Positions 8,687 through 16,986 of a DNA stretch of 64,000 nucleotides are shown one piece after another. Source of the DNA: an uncultured Nonlabens sp. Lineage in GTDB: Bacteria; Bacteroidota; Bacteroidia; Flavobacteriales; Flavobacteriaceae. The notes under the pieces were generated by a model. The model saw nothing but the letters and a program-made list of their open reading frames with translations, had not been told where the DNA came from and ran no database searches. Numbering within the stretch: the stretch's first letter is position 1; every line of letters starts with the position of its first letter. The translations under genes were made by a program, and so were the position numbers. The stretch is from NCBI RefSeq assembly GCF_947495285.1, contig NZ_CANLXZ010000010.1, positions 37,035 to 101,034 of the forward strand. Reading direction: 5' to 3'.

Positions 8687-10731
8687 TATGACTGGTGGAT
8701 TATGTTTTTAATTCTTTTAAATATCGTGTGAATAGCGAAATCTTTCGAGGGCTGTTCAATCTCGTCAAAACTTTCAATCAAACTATTCTTTGTTTCAAAT
8801 TTTGGTAATTCTAAGTGTTGTAACGAAGAAATACCTGCATTTAATTTTTCCAAATGAATCTCTAAAGATTTAAAGCTTTTTAAATCAACAGATTCTATTT
8901 GGGTGCTTAAATTCATTTTAGGTATTTCCACAAAGAGTTGTTTAATAACAGGCGCTGGAAATGGATGTCCTTTTAATTCTTCTGTTGTAGTAGAAAATAA
9001 TCCCACTGCCAAAATTGTAAAGATGGTTTCTTCTCTTATGCGGACGTGCATTAAGCCATTAGGATCTTGAACTCCTACTTTTGGTGTTATTTGAACCTCT
9101 TTTGTGTTTTCTGTTTCCCAAATTAAATCAATATTATCAATACCTTCATTCAAGTTGATTTCCCAATCAAACCTTTTAATTCTTGGTTTAATAACATCTA
9201 CAGTTAATTCTTGTTCTATAAGCTCATCAAAATAACCGTAAGCACTTATCTTATAAATGAGTTTTGTTTTAGGTAGGATATTAATTTGGGTATTACCAGA
9301 AAAATCGCCTTCAACGTTAGATATATTTACTTTCTTAACGTTCTCCGTATCCCAAGAAAGCACTAGTGGTTCCAGCGTATCTCTTAAATACTTATTAACT
9401 TTAAAATTTTTAAGTATGGGCTCGCGCTGTAATGCATTAATTTCTAAAAGCTCTTTACTGTTACCAATGAGGTTATAAGCAACTATATCAAAATTGTTCT
9501 CTTTTGTTCTGCATTTTACTTCTGCGGTTTTGTGCAAAATTGGACTATAGTAACTTTGATCGATTATTATATATCTGCAATACTCAGTTTTAAAAGTGAT
9601 AGTAACGATTTCATTTTTCTCTGATATTGTTTTTTTATCAGATTCAATACTTTCAATTTGTGGTAATGTCCCCAAGGAATCTGTTAACATCATTAAGAAT
9701 GAAGCCCACTGATCTGGAGAAATTCTAACGGAACTATTAGAATAACCAGCATTGAACACTTTAGAAAAATTATCGATAAGTTCTTTTAATCCAGCATCAC
9801 TTAGGCTTGACATAACTGCAAGAAGATTGTTATGAACCGTTTTGTTTTCAGTTAAAAACTCTGTTGATTCATAATCTATTGCTGGCCATTCATTCTTTTT
9901 AAGGTATTTCTTTTTAGTAGCATCGTCTGAATCTTTCAGAAAAAAATAAGGCATTACGTCAAAAACCAATTCAAAAATAGCGTTAGCGAGAACCCAATAT
10001 TCTTCCCTCAGTCTATCTTTAACAGAACTTACTTTATTTGCGTCGTCAGTATTTATTAGTTTTTTCCATCCTCCAGACATCCAGTGACCTATTGCCCCTA
10101 AAGTTGAAGGTTTTTCTTGTGTGTCAAAATGATATCCGCTATCATAATCAATAATAGCTAGCTGTTTCTTTTGTGGATGATACCAAATAGCTGCTTCTTT
10201 TAAGTCAGAATGTATAAATTTTAAAGAATGAAAAAAGGAAACTGTATGTGCTAATTGATGACTGATAAATACCTTATCAGGTATTTCTAATTGACGATAT
10301 TTTGAGTTATCGGTATTCTCTGCGCCGTAGTCTGTAAAACCTAAAGTATTGAGATTATACATTATAAAAGCAACAACCTCAATTTCCTCAATCTCATCAT
10401 AACCTTTAAAGGCTGCAAAAGGCAGACCCAATAATTCGGGACGTTCTATGTAAGTAGGTATGCCATTTTTAAGTTCATTCTTCTTTAGTTTGATATGGAG
10501 CTTTTCAATAGTATCGTATCCGTGAGATTCATTTTCTTTATCAGAAAAAATTTTGATTACATACAGATCACTTTGTACTCCATTAATACTTTTGATTGAA
10601 TGTATCTTACCAAAACCGCCTGCACCCATTTCTGATTCGTCAAAATCAACGGTATTTATAGACTTTATGTTGTTAGCATTACCCTGATCTAAAATGGATA
10701 GGTCTCTGATTTTTGTTATTGTTCTAACCAT
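8686..10731 (-). CDS. Ser/Thr protein kinase of a TerY-P-type triad
   Basis: This 681-residue protein has an N-terminal eukaryote-like kinase domain: glycine loop MGAGGFG (35-41), catalytic lysine K60 in YVIKIF, catalytic loop HSDLK (174-178), and DYD (195-197) in place of DFG. The catalytic and metal-binding aspartates are present, so it should be active. After the kinase domain come about 300 residues that look like repeated beta-sandwich modules (segments such as IDLIWETENTKEVQI). No transmembrane helix is evident. It lies directly between PP2C and DUF4407 genes, overlapping PP2C by 8 bases. vWA, PP2C and kinase genes in a row define the TerY-P triad described for tellurium-resistance-related conflict systems; substrates here are unknown. 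Confidence 0.88.
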   Translation of the reverse strand: MVRTITKIRDLSILDQGNANNIKSINTVDFDESEMGAGGFGKIHSIKSINGVQSDLYVIKIFSDKENESHGYDTIEKLHIKLKKNELKNGIPTYIERPELLGLPFAAFKGYDEIEEIEVVAFIMYNLNTLGFTDYGAENTDNSKYRQLEIPDKVFISHQLAHTVSFFHSLKFIHSDLKEAAIWYHPQKKQLAIIDYDSGYHFDTQEKPSTLGAIGHWMSGGWKKLINTDDANKVSSVKDRLREEYWVLANAIFELVFDVMPYFFLKDSDDATKKKYLKKNEWPAIDYESTEFLTENKTVHNNLLAVMSSLSDAGLKELIDNFSKVFNAGYSNSSVRISPDQWASFLMMLTDSLGTLPQIESIESDKKTISEKNEIVTITFKTEYCRYIIIDQSYYSPILHKTAEVKCRTKENNFDIVAYNLIGNSKELLEINALQREPILKNFKVNKYLRDTLEPLVLSWDTENVKKVNISNVEGDFSGNTQINILPKTKLIYKISAYGYFDELIEQELTVDVIKPRIKRFDWEINLNEGIDNIDLIWETENTKEVQITPKVGVQDPNGLMHVRIREETIFTILAVGLFSTTTEELKGHPFPAPVIKQLFVEIPKMNLSTQIESVDLKSFKSLEIHLEKLNAGISSLQHLELPKFETKNSLIESFDEIEQPSKDFAIHTIFKRIKNIIHQS

Positions 10732-11521
10732 TAATCTTAGATTTATAATAGTGCAAAACTTCTGGAGATATTAAGATACCTAATGCAGCATCATCTTCTA
10801 ATCTACTTTCAGATTTCAGTTGTCTTAAAATTTCTTTATTGAACATAATCAGTTCCTCCTCAAAAGTTTCAGCATCTTGATTTTTAATTAAAAGAGAATC
10901 AAGACCTTCCAAAATAAGCTGAATAACCGAATTCTCATACCGCCAATACCTTTCTTCATCATCCCTTAATATGAAATTATTTTCTAAAGAACCAATACCG
11001 TCTGAAAACAACAACAAAACATCTCCTACTTCTGATATTAATTTTAATTCAATTTCTGACGCCTTTAATTCTTGCTTGCCACTATGATTTGAGATATGCT
11101 TGGTAAGTGCTCCTTCTGGGGAAATATGCGGAATCATAATATCTGAATAGCGATAAGAAATTCCAGAATTTGCATTTACAGCAAAGTCTCCTCTACATTG
11201 AATAATCCCACCATTACCGAGATATTGAATATTAGTTTTATTGTTTTTTAAATCGGTAACTAAACTTATAAGCGTTGTACCTCCTGTTATCCCTTTCTCT
11301 TTAAGACCTTTTAGCTCATTACTTAGAATTATATTTTCAGTTTTAAGCATTCGTTTATCAATAAATAGCTCTGCAACTGTCCTCGCTACGATACCAGAAT
11401 CCTTAAACTCGCCAATACCATCGCAAATTATTAGTCCTTTTTGATTGTTTTCTTCATCAATAAAGAAATCTGCATAATCTTGATGAAGCTTAACATCAAT
11501 ATGTGCTGCGCTTAAAAACAT
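10724..11521 (-). CDS. PP2C-type protein phosphatase
   Basis: The 265-residue protein carries the PP2C metal-binding motifs: an early Asp-Gly (LIICDGIGEF, residues 31-40), TGGTTLISL, a GNGG segment, LLLFSDGIGSLE and the C-terminal EDDAALGILI. All expected acidic residues are visible, so it is probably active. It should reverse phosphorylation by the neighbouring kinase. Its length is that of the bare catalytic domain. The gene starts one base after the vWA stop and overlaps the kinase gene by 8 bases, so the three products are likely made together. Confidence 0.9.
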   Translation of the reverse strand: MFLSAAHIDVKLHQDYADFFIDEENNQKGLIICDGIGEFKDSGIVARTVAELFIDKRMLKTENIILSNELKGLKEKGITGGTTLISLVTDLKNNKTNIQYLGNGGIIQCRGDFAVNANSGISYRYSDIMIPHISPEGALTKHISNHSGKQELKASEIELKLISEVGDVLLLFSDGIGSLENNFILRDDEERYWRYENSVIQLILEGLDSLLIKNQDAETFEEELIMFNKEILRQLKSESRLEDDAALGILISPEVLHYYKSKING

Positions 11522-11522
11522 A

Positions 11523-12275
11523 TTAATGATTAATTTTAGAAACGGTTGATATGCTTTTAATCATATGATTTCTTATTTCGTCAGGATTAAGTGTAGAGGT
11601 AAATAAAGATTCGTCTGAAGCAAGCATTTTCATACTTTCCTTGTAGTCATCTAAATCATCTGTATCAAAACCTTCTTGCCAACTTGTACTTTCAAAAAAG
11701 ATAGACGAAATGGTAATTTTATTATTAAGCTTTAGCTCATTACATTTTTTCAAGGTTAATTCATAATCAAACACAACACCATCACTTAGAACAATTATAA
11801 GTGCTTGCGCATTTTTATCTCCATTAACTCTTAAATATGCAGAACATTCCTGCTTAACTGCTTCCATCGTTTCGGCAAGCATCGTTGAGTCATAATGAGT
11901 AATGAAATTACGAGGATTGTAATCTTTTTCTAAATCTAAATCTTTTACAGACGTTTCTTTGATAACGTTTACACTTTCATTAGCATACGCATACATAGAA
12001 ACGTCAAAACAATTTTTATTTTTACTCGATTGAAGGCGTTTTAAAGACTCTTTTAATGCTTCGCTTAATTCTTCTCCTTTGCTCAAACCAGTTTTACCTG
12101 GATAAGTCATAGAACCAGAGCCGTCCATAACAAAAACTACAAGTTGATAAAAAAGTCGCGGAATAGTTAGCTTAGAAAGTCCGGCTGTAAGCGCACTAGT
12201 ATTAATTTTCGACAAATCAATTTTGGCGGTAGTTTTAGGAGTCGCACCTTGTGCTTTTTGTAATTTATTACTCAT
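11523..12275 (-). CDS. vWA domain protein (TerY-like)
   Basis: This 250-residue protein has a von Willebrand A fold with an intact MIDAS signature, DGSGS at 51-55, preceded by the hydrophobic strand LVVFVM, plus a second strand ALIIVLSDG. This is the layout of TerY-like proteins, which bind a divalent metal and partner proteins. Together with the adjacent PP2C and kinase genes it forms a TerY-P triad. Known for the family: triads couple metal-dependent vWA scaffolding to phosphorylation. Inferred: it scaffolds the kinase and phosphatase onto the DNA-processing components of this locus. Confidence 0.88.
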   Translation of the reverse strand: MSNKLQKAQGATPKTTAKIDLSKINTSALTAGLSKLTIPRLFYQLVVFVMDGSGSMTYPGKTGLSKGEELSEALKESLKRLQSSKNKNCFDVSMYAYANESVNVIKETSVKDLDLEKDYNPRNFITHYDSTMLAETMEAVKQECSAYLRVNGDKNAQALIIVLSDGVVFDYELTLKKCNELKLNNKITISSIFFESTSWQEGFDTDDLDDYKESMKMLASDESLFTSTLNPDEIRNHMIKSISTVSKINH

Positions 12276-13656
12276 CTTCTGTATATTCTTTTTCTAGTGA
12301 TTTATATTCTTCCTTTAAATGTGTTTTTTGTTCTTCAAAATAAATATCCCAATCTTCTATTGCGATGATCATATTGTATTGCTCAGAACAAAGTATAATT
12401 GCTAATTCATCTTTAAGACGTGTGTACTTTTCTTTTAGAGATTCAAAACGCAGTCTTAACTTCTCTAATTCATTTTCGGCAGAAAGATTAAAACTAGGGT
12501 TCTTAGAAGTAAGGTCATCGTGAATGCTGCGTACTGCATCTAAATCATTATTCTTGTAGGCATCTGTTAAGGCTGTAAAAGCGACAGAAGCTTCGTCCTT
12601 ATCATCAAAAACACATTTTAAAGAATCTGGATGACAATATTTTGAAGCATCTCTATAAAGCTCCTTAATACTGCGTGTATCAGCTTCATTTAGATCTGGT
12701 ATATTGATTTCCTTTTCTCGTTCATAGTCTTCATTTGTTTGATGAAACGCCTCATCTACATTTTTAAAATTCTCATCTATAAAACCAAATCGTTCTAGCT
12801 TTTTATAAATCTTACGCTTTAATTGTAAAATTTTAGAGATCAAGGGATTGAGTTCTAGAATGTATCTGTGATTAAATTGCTCTAATACGCGTTCAACATC
12901 AGCTTTTTTAACCTCTAATGATTCTAATTGAAAAGAAATTAAGTTGATTTGATTAAGTAATTGTTGTTTCTCAATTGCTGTAATGTCTACTAATACAGTG
13001 CGCTCTTTTTCAAAAGCATTCATTTTATCTACAGCCTTCTCATAATCAGCAGCTTTTAAAAGTTCTAGGATATGAGCAACATCAGGATGGTCTTCAAGTT
13101 TATAGATATAGGGTTGCATTTTAAGAGGTTCTCCTATGTCTAAAAATGCTTTTATAAGTTTAAAATGCTTATAAATTTCTTGTAAAGTAAGCGCCTCTTT
13201 AGCATCATCTGTCTTACTAGAAAGTTCTTTGAGTCGCTTGAATTCAGCTACAAATTCATTTGCTCTTTGCAAATTATCTATCACGATTGTGACCTCTTCA
13301 TTATTAGTGGAAAATGCTTTTTTAGACCAATTTGCACTACCACTGACAACTGTATTAAAGTCAATAATGCAAAATTTCATATGCATTAACTTAATATCGT
13401 TTCCTACCATAGAAAAGTAACCACCATTTGTATCAATTTGAGAATAATTGTTTCTTGAATTATGATTGAACTCGTGATTAGTGATAATAACTTCTACACG
13501 CACTCCTCTTGCTTGTATCTCTATTAACTTTTTAAAAAGCTTGGTATCTGTAAACCAGGCAACCGCAACAAATACAATATCCTCGGCATTATCTAAATGT
13601 TCTAATATGATACTTTTTACATCTGTTTGCTGTGTAAAATAACTGTCTATCTGCAT
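12268..13656 (-). CDS. PLD-family nuclease fused to a J-like domain
   Basis: Residues 1-140 form a single PLD half with an intact catalytic signature: H92-M-K94 and D99 (HMKFCIID), then GSANWS at 106-111 and an N-x-E a few residues later. One HKD per chain implies a homodimeric nuclease, as in Nuc/BfiI-type enzymes. The middle is coiled coil (about 225-300). Residues about 322-385 look like a J domain: LYRDASKYCHPD puts an HPD tripeptide at 342-344 between two helices, followed by AFTALTDAY. It is the first gene of the minus-strand operon and overlaps the vWA start by 8 bases. A link to an Hsp70 is inference. Confidence 0.85.
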   Translation of the reverse strand: MQIDSYFTQQTDVKSIILEHLDNAEDIVFVAVAWFTDTKLFKKLIEIQARGVRVEVIITNHEFNHNSRNNYSQIDTNGGYFSMVGNDIKLMHMKFCIIDFNTVVSGSANWSKKAFSTNNEEVTIVIDNLQRANEFVAEFKRLKELSSKTDDAKEALTLQEIYKHFKLIKAFLDIGEPLKMQPYIYKLEDHPDVAHILELLKAADYEKAVDKMNAFEKERTVLVDITAIEKQQLLNQINLISFQLESLEVKKADVERVLEQFNHRYILELNPLISKILQLKRKIYKKLERFGFIDENFKNVDEAFHQTNEDYEREKEINIPDLNEADTRSIKELYRDASKYCHPDSLKCVFDDKDEASVAFTALTDAYKNNDLDAVRSIHDDLTSKNPSFNLSAENELEKLRLRFESLKEKYTRLKDELAIILCSEQYNMIIAIEDWDIYFEEQKTHLKEEYKSLEKEYTEDE

Positions 13657-13845
13657 ATTGGGTTGGTTAGCATAGTATATATTTCAAAAATGAGACATTT
13701 ATTTTTAGCATCATTGAGGAAAACCGTAATTAGTTTTCATTTATTGAAATTGAAAACTTTAAGACCACAAAATAGAAATAATCTCCCACTTATTCCTTAA
13801 ATTGTCCAATATTTGTCAAGTCTTTTAATGTAAAACTCCCTGAAA
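13657..13845. promoter_or_regulatory. Divergent promoter/operator region between the two arms
   Basis: This 189-base AT-rich gap separates the start codons of the PLD-J gene (minus) and the XRE regulator gene (plus), so it must hold both operon promoters. I see no perfect TTG-N19-TAnnTTTG match; an AATATTTG close to the -7 consensus occurs near 13808-13815 on the plus strand. The XRE protein encoded immediately to the right is the obvious candidate regulator. A sequence at its right edge (about 13828-13848) recurs near 31866 before the GIY-YIG-like gene. Confidence 0.5.
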
Positions 13846-14118
13846 ATGATAGGTGAACATATACGAACACTGAGAGAAGCTAATGATATCCTGCTGCGGC
13901 AACTTGCTGCAAAGCTAGATATCGATCAAGCGCTATTGAGTAAGATGGAACGCGGTGAACGCTCTTTTAGAAGAGAGGACATAGATACGCTGGCAAAAAT
14001 CTTTAAACAGTCCAAGAAAGAACTAATTACAATGTGGCTGGCAGACAAGATTTTGAAAACGGTAGGAAGTGAAAAGTTCTCTAAGGAGGCATTGAGACTT
14101 GCTATTGAAAATGTATAA
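13846..14118 (+). CDS. XRE-family HTH regulator
   Basis: A 90-residue protein consisting almost only of an XRE/Cro helix-turn-helix domain: IGEHIRTLREANDILLRQLA, then DIDQALLSKMERGERSF, which contains the recognition helix. Such small regulators often sit at the head of restriction or defence operons and repress them. It is the first plus-strand gene, facing the minus arm, and is followed after 18 bases by the SNF2 helicase gene. Autoregulation and control of both arms from the shared intergenic region is inferred. Confidence 0.9.
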   Translation: MIGEHIRTLREANDILLRQLAAKLDIDQALLSKMERGERSFRREDIDTLAKIFKQSKKELITMWLADKILKTVGSEKFSKEALRLAIENV

Positions 14119-14136
14119 CGACCAATAAAGTATAAT

Positions 14137-16980
14137 TTGAATAACGATACACTAACCCAACAAACCAAAAAAGTTACTCCAGGAATTAGGATTAGCTTAA
14201 GAGGAGAAGACTTTATTGTGACAAATAGGGAACGCGACATTATTGATGTCGAAGGGATTTCTGAATTAGTCTATGGTCAAAGCTTCAAGTTTGATCTAAG
14301 ATTAGAAAAAAACTATAAAGTCATCCAGCCAGAGGAGACTGAATTAAAAGCAGATACCTCTACGCATTATAGACAAACAAAACTGTTTCTTGAAACGACC
14401 TTTAGAAATTCGTCACATTATTCAGAACATATTGAAATCGCTCATAAAGCAGCCATTCGTGGCGCAAGCTATCAATATGAATCAACTATAAAAGCACTCA
14501 AATTACCACAACCTAAAATTCTAATTGCTGATGCAGTAGGTTTGGGTAAAACGGTACAAGTAGGAATCTTTCTTGCAGAATTGATAAGACGCGGAAAAGG
14601 AAAGAAAGTATTAGTAGTAACACCTAAATCTATCTTGGCTCAATTTCAACAAGAGATATGGGCACGTTTTGCAATTCCATTAGTACGATTAGATAGTCAA
14701 GGAATTGCTAGAATCAAAACAGAGATTCCATCTAACAAAAATCCATTTGATTATTATGATAAAGTAATTGTGTCGATTGACACCCTTAAAAACAATGCAA
14801 AGTTTAGGCATTATTTAGAGCGTGTAAAATGGGATATAGTTGCTATTGATGAATGCCACACAGTTGCAAACGTAGCGTCTCAACGTGGTGGTTTAGCAAA
14901 GTTCTTGTCGGAACGAACAGAAGCTATGGTTTTAACATCTGCAACACCTCACAATGGTAAGCGAGAGAATTTTGCAAACCTTATTGGTATGTTAGATCCA
15001 ACAGCGATTCCATTTGATGGTGAGTTTACCAAAGAAGATATCCAACCTTTATATGTTCGTAGATTTAAAAAAGATATTGAAGATGAAGTTGGCGATGCCT
15101 TTAGAGATCGTATCACGAGTAAAATAGACTGCCCATTACATCAAGATGAAGAGGAAGCGCTTAGAATCATTCAAGATTTCAAAAAAGTGGCTCAAGAAGA
15201 AAGTAATGGGAATTCCACTTTTGGAGCACTTTTATTTTCGATAGGTCTATTTAAAGCCTATATGTCTTCGCCTAAAGCTTGTTTGGAAACAGTTATCAAT
15301 AGAATAGAAAAAAATCGTGATGAAGAAGGCGTTCTTGAACACCTCGATGATTTAAGAGAAATTCTTCAAAATATTGTAGACGAAAAAAGCGATTCTAAAT
15401 ATAATCAGCTCAAATTCAAGTTGGATCAGATGGGTTGGAAAGGAAGAAAGAATGATGAACGTATCATCATTTTTGCAGAACGTCGTGCAACCTTAAACGA
15501 ACTGGAAAAGAATTTAACGGAGGACTTTGGATTAAAACCAAAAGCAGTTGTTCAGTTTAATGGAAGTTTGACCGATACGCAGCAACAAGATATACTAGAA
15601 GACTTCTCAAAAGAAGACAGTGAGATTCGTTTGTTCTTAGCTTCAGATGCAGGTAGTCAAGGTGTAAACCTTCATTATTTCTGTAATCAAATGTTTAATT
15701 ATGATATCCCTTGGTCTATCATCACATTAGACCAGCGTAATGGACGTATTGACCGTTTTGGTCAAACAGAAACGCCATTTATATACTACTTGATTTCAGA
15801 TTCAAAAAGTGAAGACGTGCAAGGCGATATTAGAATTGTAGAAAAACTAAAAGAGAAAGAAGAGGAAGTTCACAAGAGCTTAGGAGATGCAGGTAGTGTA
15901 ATGGGTTTCTATGACCAACAACAAGAAACGAAGTTGGTAGAAAAAGCATTAGCAACTGGTGACGCTACCATTTTAGATACTAAGGATGAAGATGCGATTG
16001 ACGACGACTGGCTTGCAGGACTTACAGAAGATAGTGCAACAACTAAAGCTTCTTATAAAATAGATGAAGGTTTTGCTTCATTTTACCAAGACGACTTTAG
16101 TTATTACGCTACTCTAATTGATGAATTAAAAGCAGAAGATGAGCGATTAATACCGTGCATCACTATTGATAGAGCCGATAAAGTTGTAGAGATTGAGCAA
16201 TTTGAAGAATTGTCTTCTAAGGGTGTTTTATACGATATGCCTAAAGAAGCATTTCCAAAAAAGAACGAAACGTTCAACTTAACAACAGATCCCGAAATTG
16301 TTGAGCAAGCTATTATAAGAGCTAGAAAGAAACAGAATGAATGGCCTAATTTCCAGTTGTTATACGACTTGAATCCTATTGCAAAATGGATGCAGTACAA
16401 ATTATTAGGTCAAGTAGATCGAGGTAAGGCGCTTGTTGCAAGATTACGAGAACCACTACCTAAAAACACTGCTTGGTTTGTGTTTCAAGGCATCACTTCT
16501 AACCAGCAAGGAAAACCTATTTTTTCAAAAACCTATGTCATCGGAAAATCTTTTGATGGTGTTAGCGTGGGAAGTCTTGAAGATTTTGAAGAGTTCTTAA
16601 ATCAGTTCCGTCTCAAAGACACATTACCTGAGCTAGAAACTACCGCAGCACAACTTGACCAAATCAAAGATCTACTTCCAGAAGCGGTTAAAAGTGCAAA
16701 GCAGTTTTATGATTTCAAAATTCAAGGTGGGCTTGAAGATGAAATGGAAGAGAAATTAGAGACCTATCAAAATAAATTAAAAACTTGGCTCACAGCTTCA
16801 GAAGCACAGATGGAAATCAAATTTGGTGATGAAGATACAGGTGGCAGCTCTTTCCATAAGAAAAAACGACAACGCGAGGTAAATTATGTTAAAGAGCAAA
16901 TGGACGAATTCTACAATGAGTTTTTCCAATTAGAAAACGAACCTTTTTTAAGAGTACTAGCAGTATTTTATAATGCATAA
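14137..16980 (+). CDS. SNF2-family helicase (DISARM DrmD-like)
   Basis: The 947-residue SF2 protein shows Walker A ADAVGLGKT (131-139), a DECH box (VAIDECHTV), motif III LTSATPHN, and motifs V and VI (ASDAGSQGVNLHYF and DQRNGRIDRFGQ). This SNF2/HepA-type layout matches DrmD of class 1 DISARM, which also precedes an adenine methylase. The start appears to be TTG at 14137; no in-frame ATG exists close by that keeps the N-terminus. It should translocate on DNA and work with the methylase 6 bases downstream. DISARM membership is inferred from order and domains; a stand-alone SNF2 helicase of another restriction system is the alternative. Confidence 0.88.
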   Translation: MNNDTLTQQTKKVTPGIRISLRGEDFIVTNRERDIIDVEGISELVYGQSFKFDLRLEKNYKVIQPEETELKADTSTHYRQTKLFLETTFRNSSHYSEHIEIAHKAAIRGASYQYESTIKALKLPQPKILIADAVGLGKTVQVGIFLAELIRRGKGKKVLVVTPKSILAQFQQEIWARFAIPLVRLDSQGIARIKTEIPSNKNPFDYYDKVIVSIDTLKNNAKFRHYLERVKWDIVAIDECHTVANVASQRGGLAKFLSERTEAMVLTSATPHNGKRENFANLIGMLDPTAIPFDGEFTKEDIQPLYVRRFKKDIEDEVGDAFRDRITSKIDCPLHQDEEEALRIIQDFKKVAQEESNGNSTFGALLFSIGLFKAYMSSPKACLETVINRIEKNRDEEGVLEHLDDLREILQNIVDEKSDSKYNQLKFKLDQMGWKGRKNDERIIIFAERRATLNELEKNLTEDFGLKPKAVVQFNGSLTDTQQQDILEDFSKEDSEIRLFLASDAGSQGVNLHYFCNQMFNYDIPWSIITLDQRNGRIDRFGQTETPFIYYLISDSKSEDVQGDIRIVEKLKEKEEEVHKSLGDAGSVMGFYDQQQETKLVEKALATGDATILDTKDEDAIDDDWLAGLTEDSATTKASYKIDEGFASFYQDDFSYYATLIDELKAEDERLIPCITIDRADKVVEIEQFEELSSKGVLYDMPKEAFPKKNETFNLTTDPEIVEQAIIRARKKQNEWPNFQLLYDLNPIAKWMQYKLLGQVDRGKALVARLREPLPKNTAWFVFQGITSNQQGKPIFSKTYVIGKSFDGVSVGSLEDFEEFLNQFRLKDTLPELETTAAQLDQIKDLLPEAVKSAKQFYDFKIQGGLEDEMEEKLETYQNKLKTWLTASEAQMEIKFGDEDTGGSSFHKKKRQREVNYVKEQMDEFYNEFFQLENEPFLRVLAVFYNA

Positions 16981-16986
16981 CGAGTA

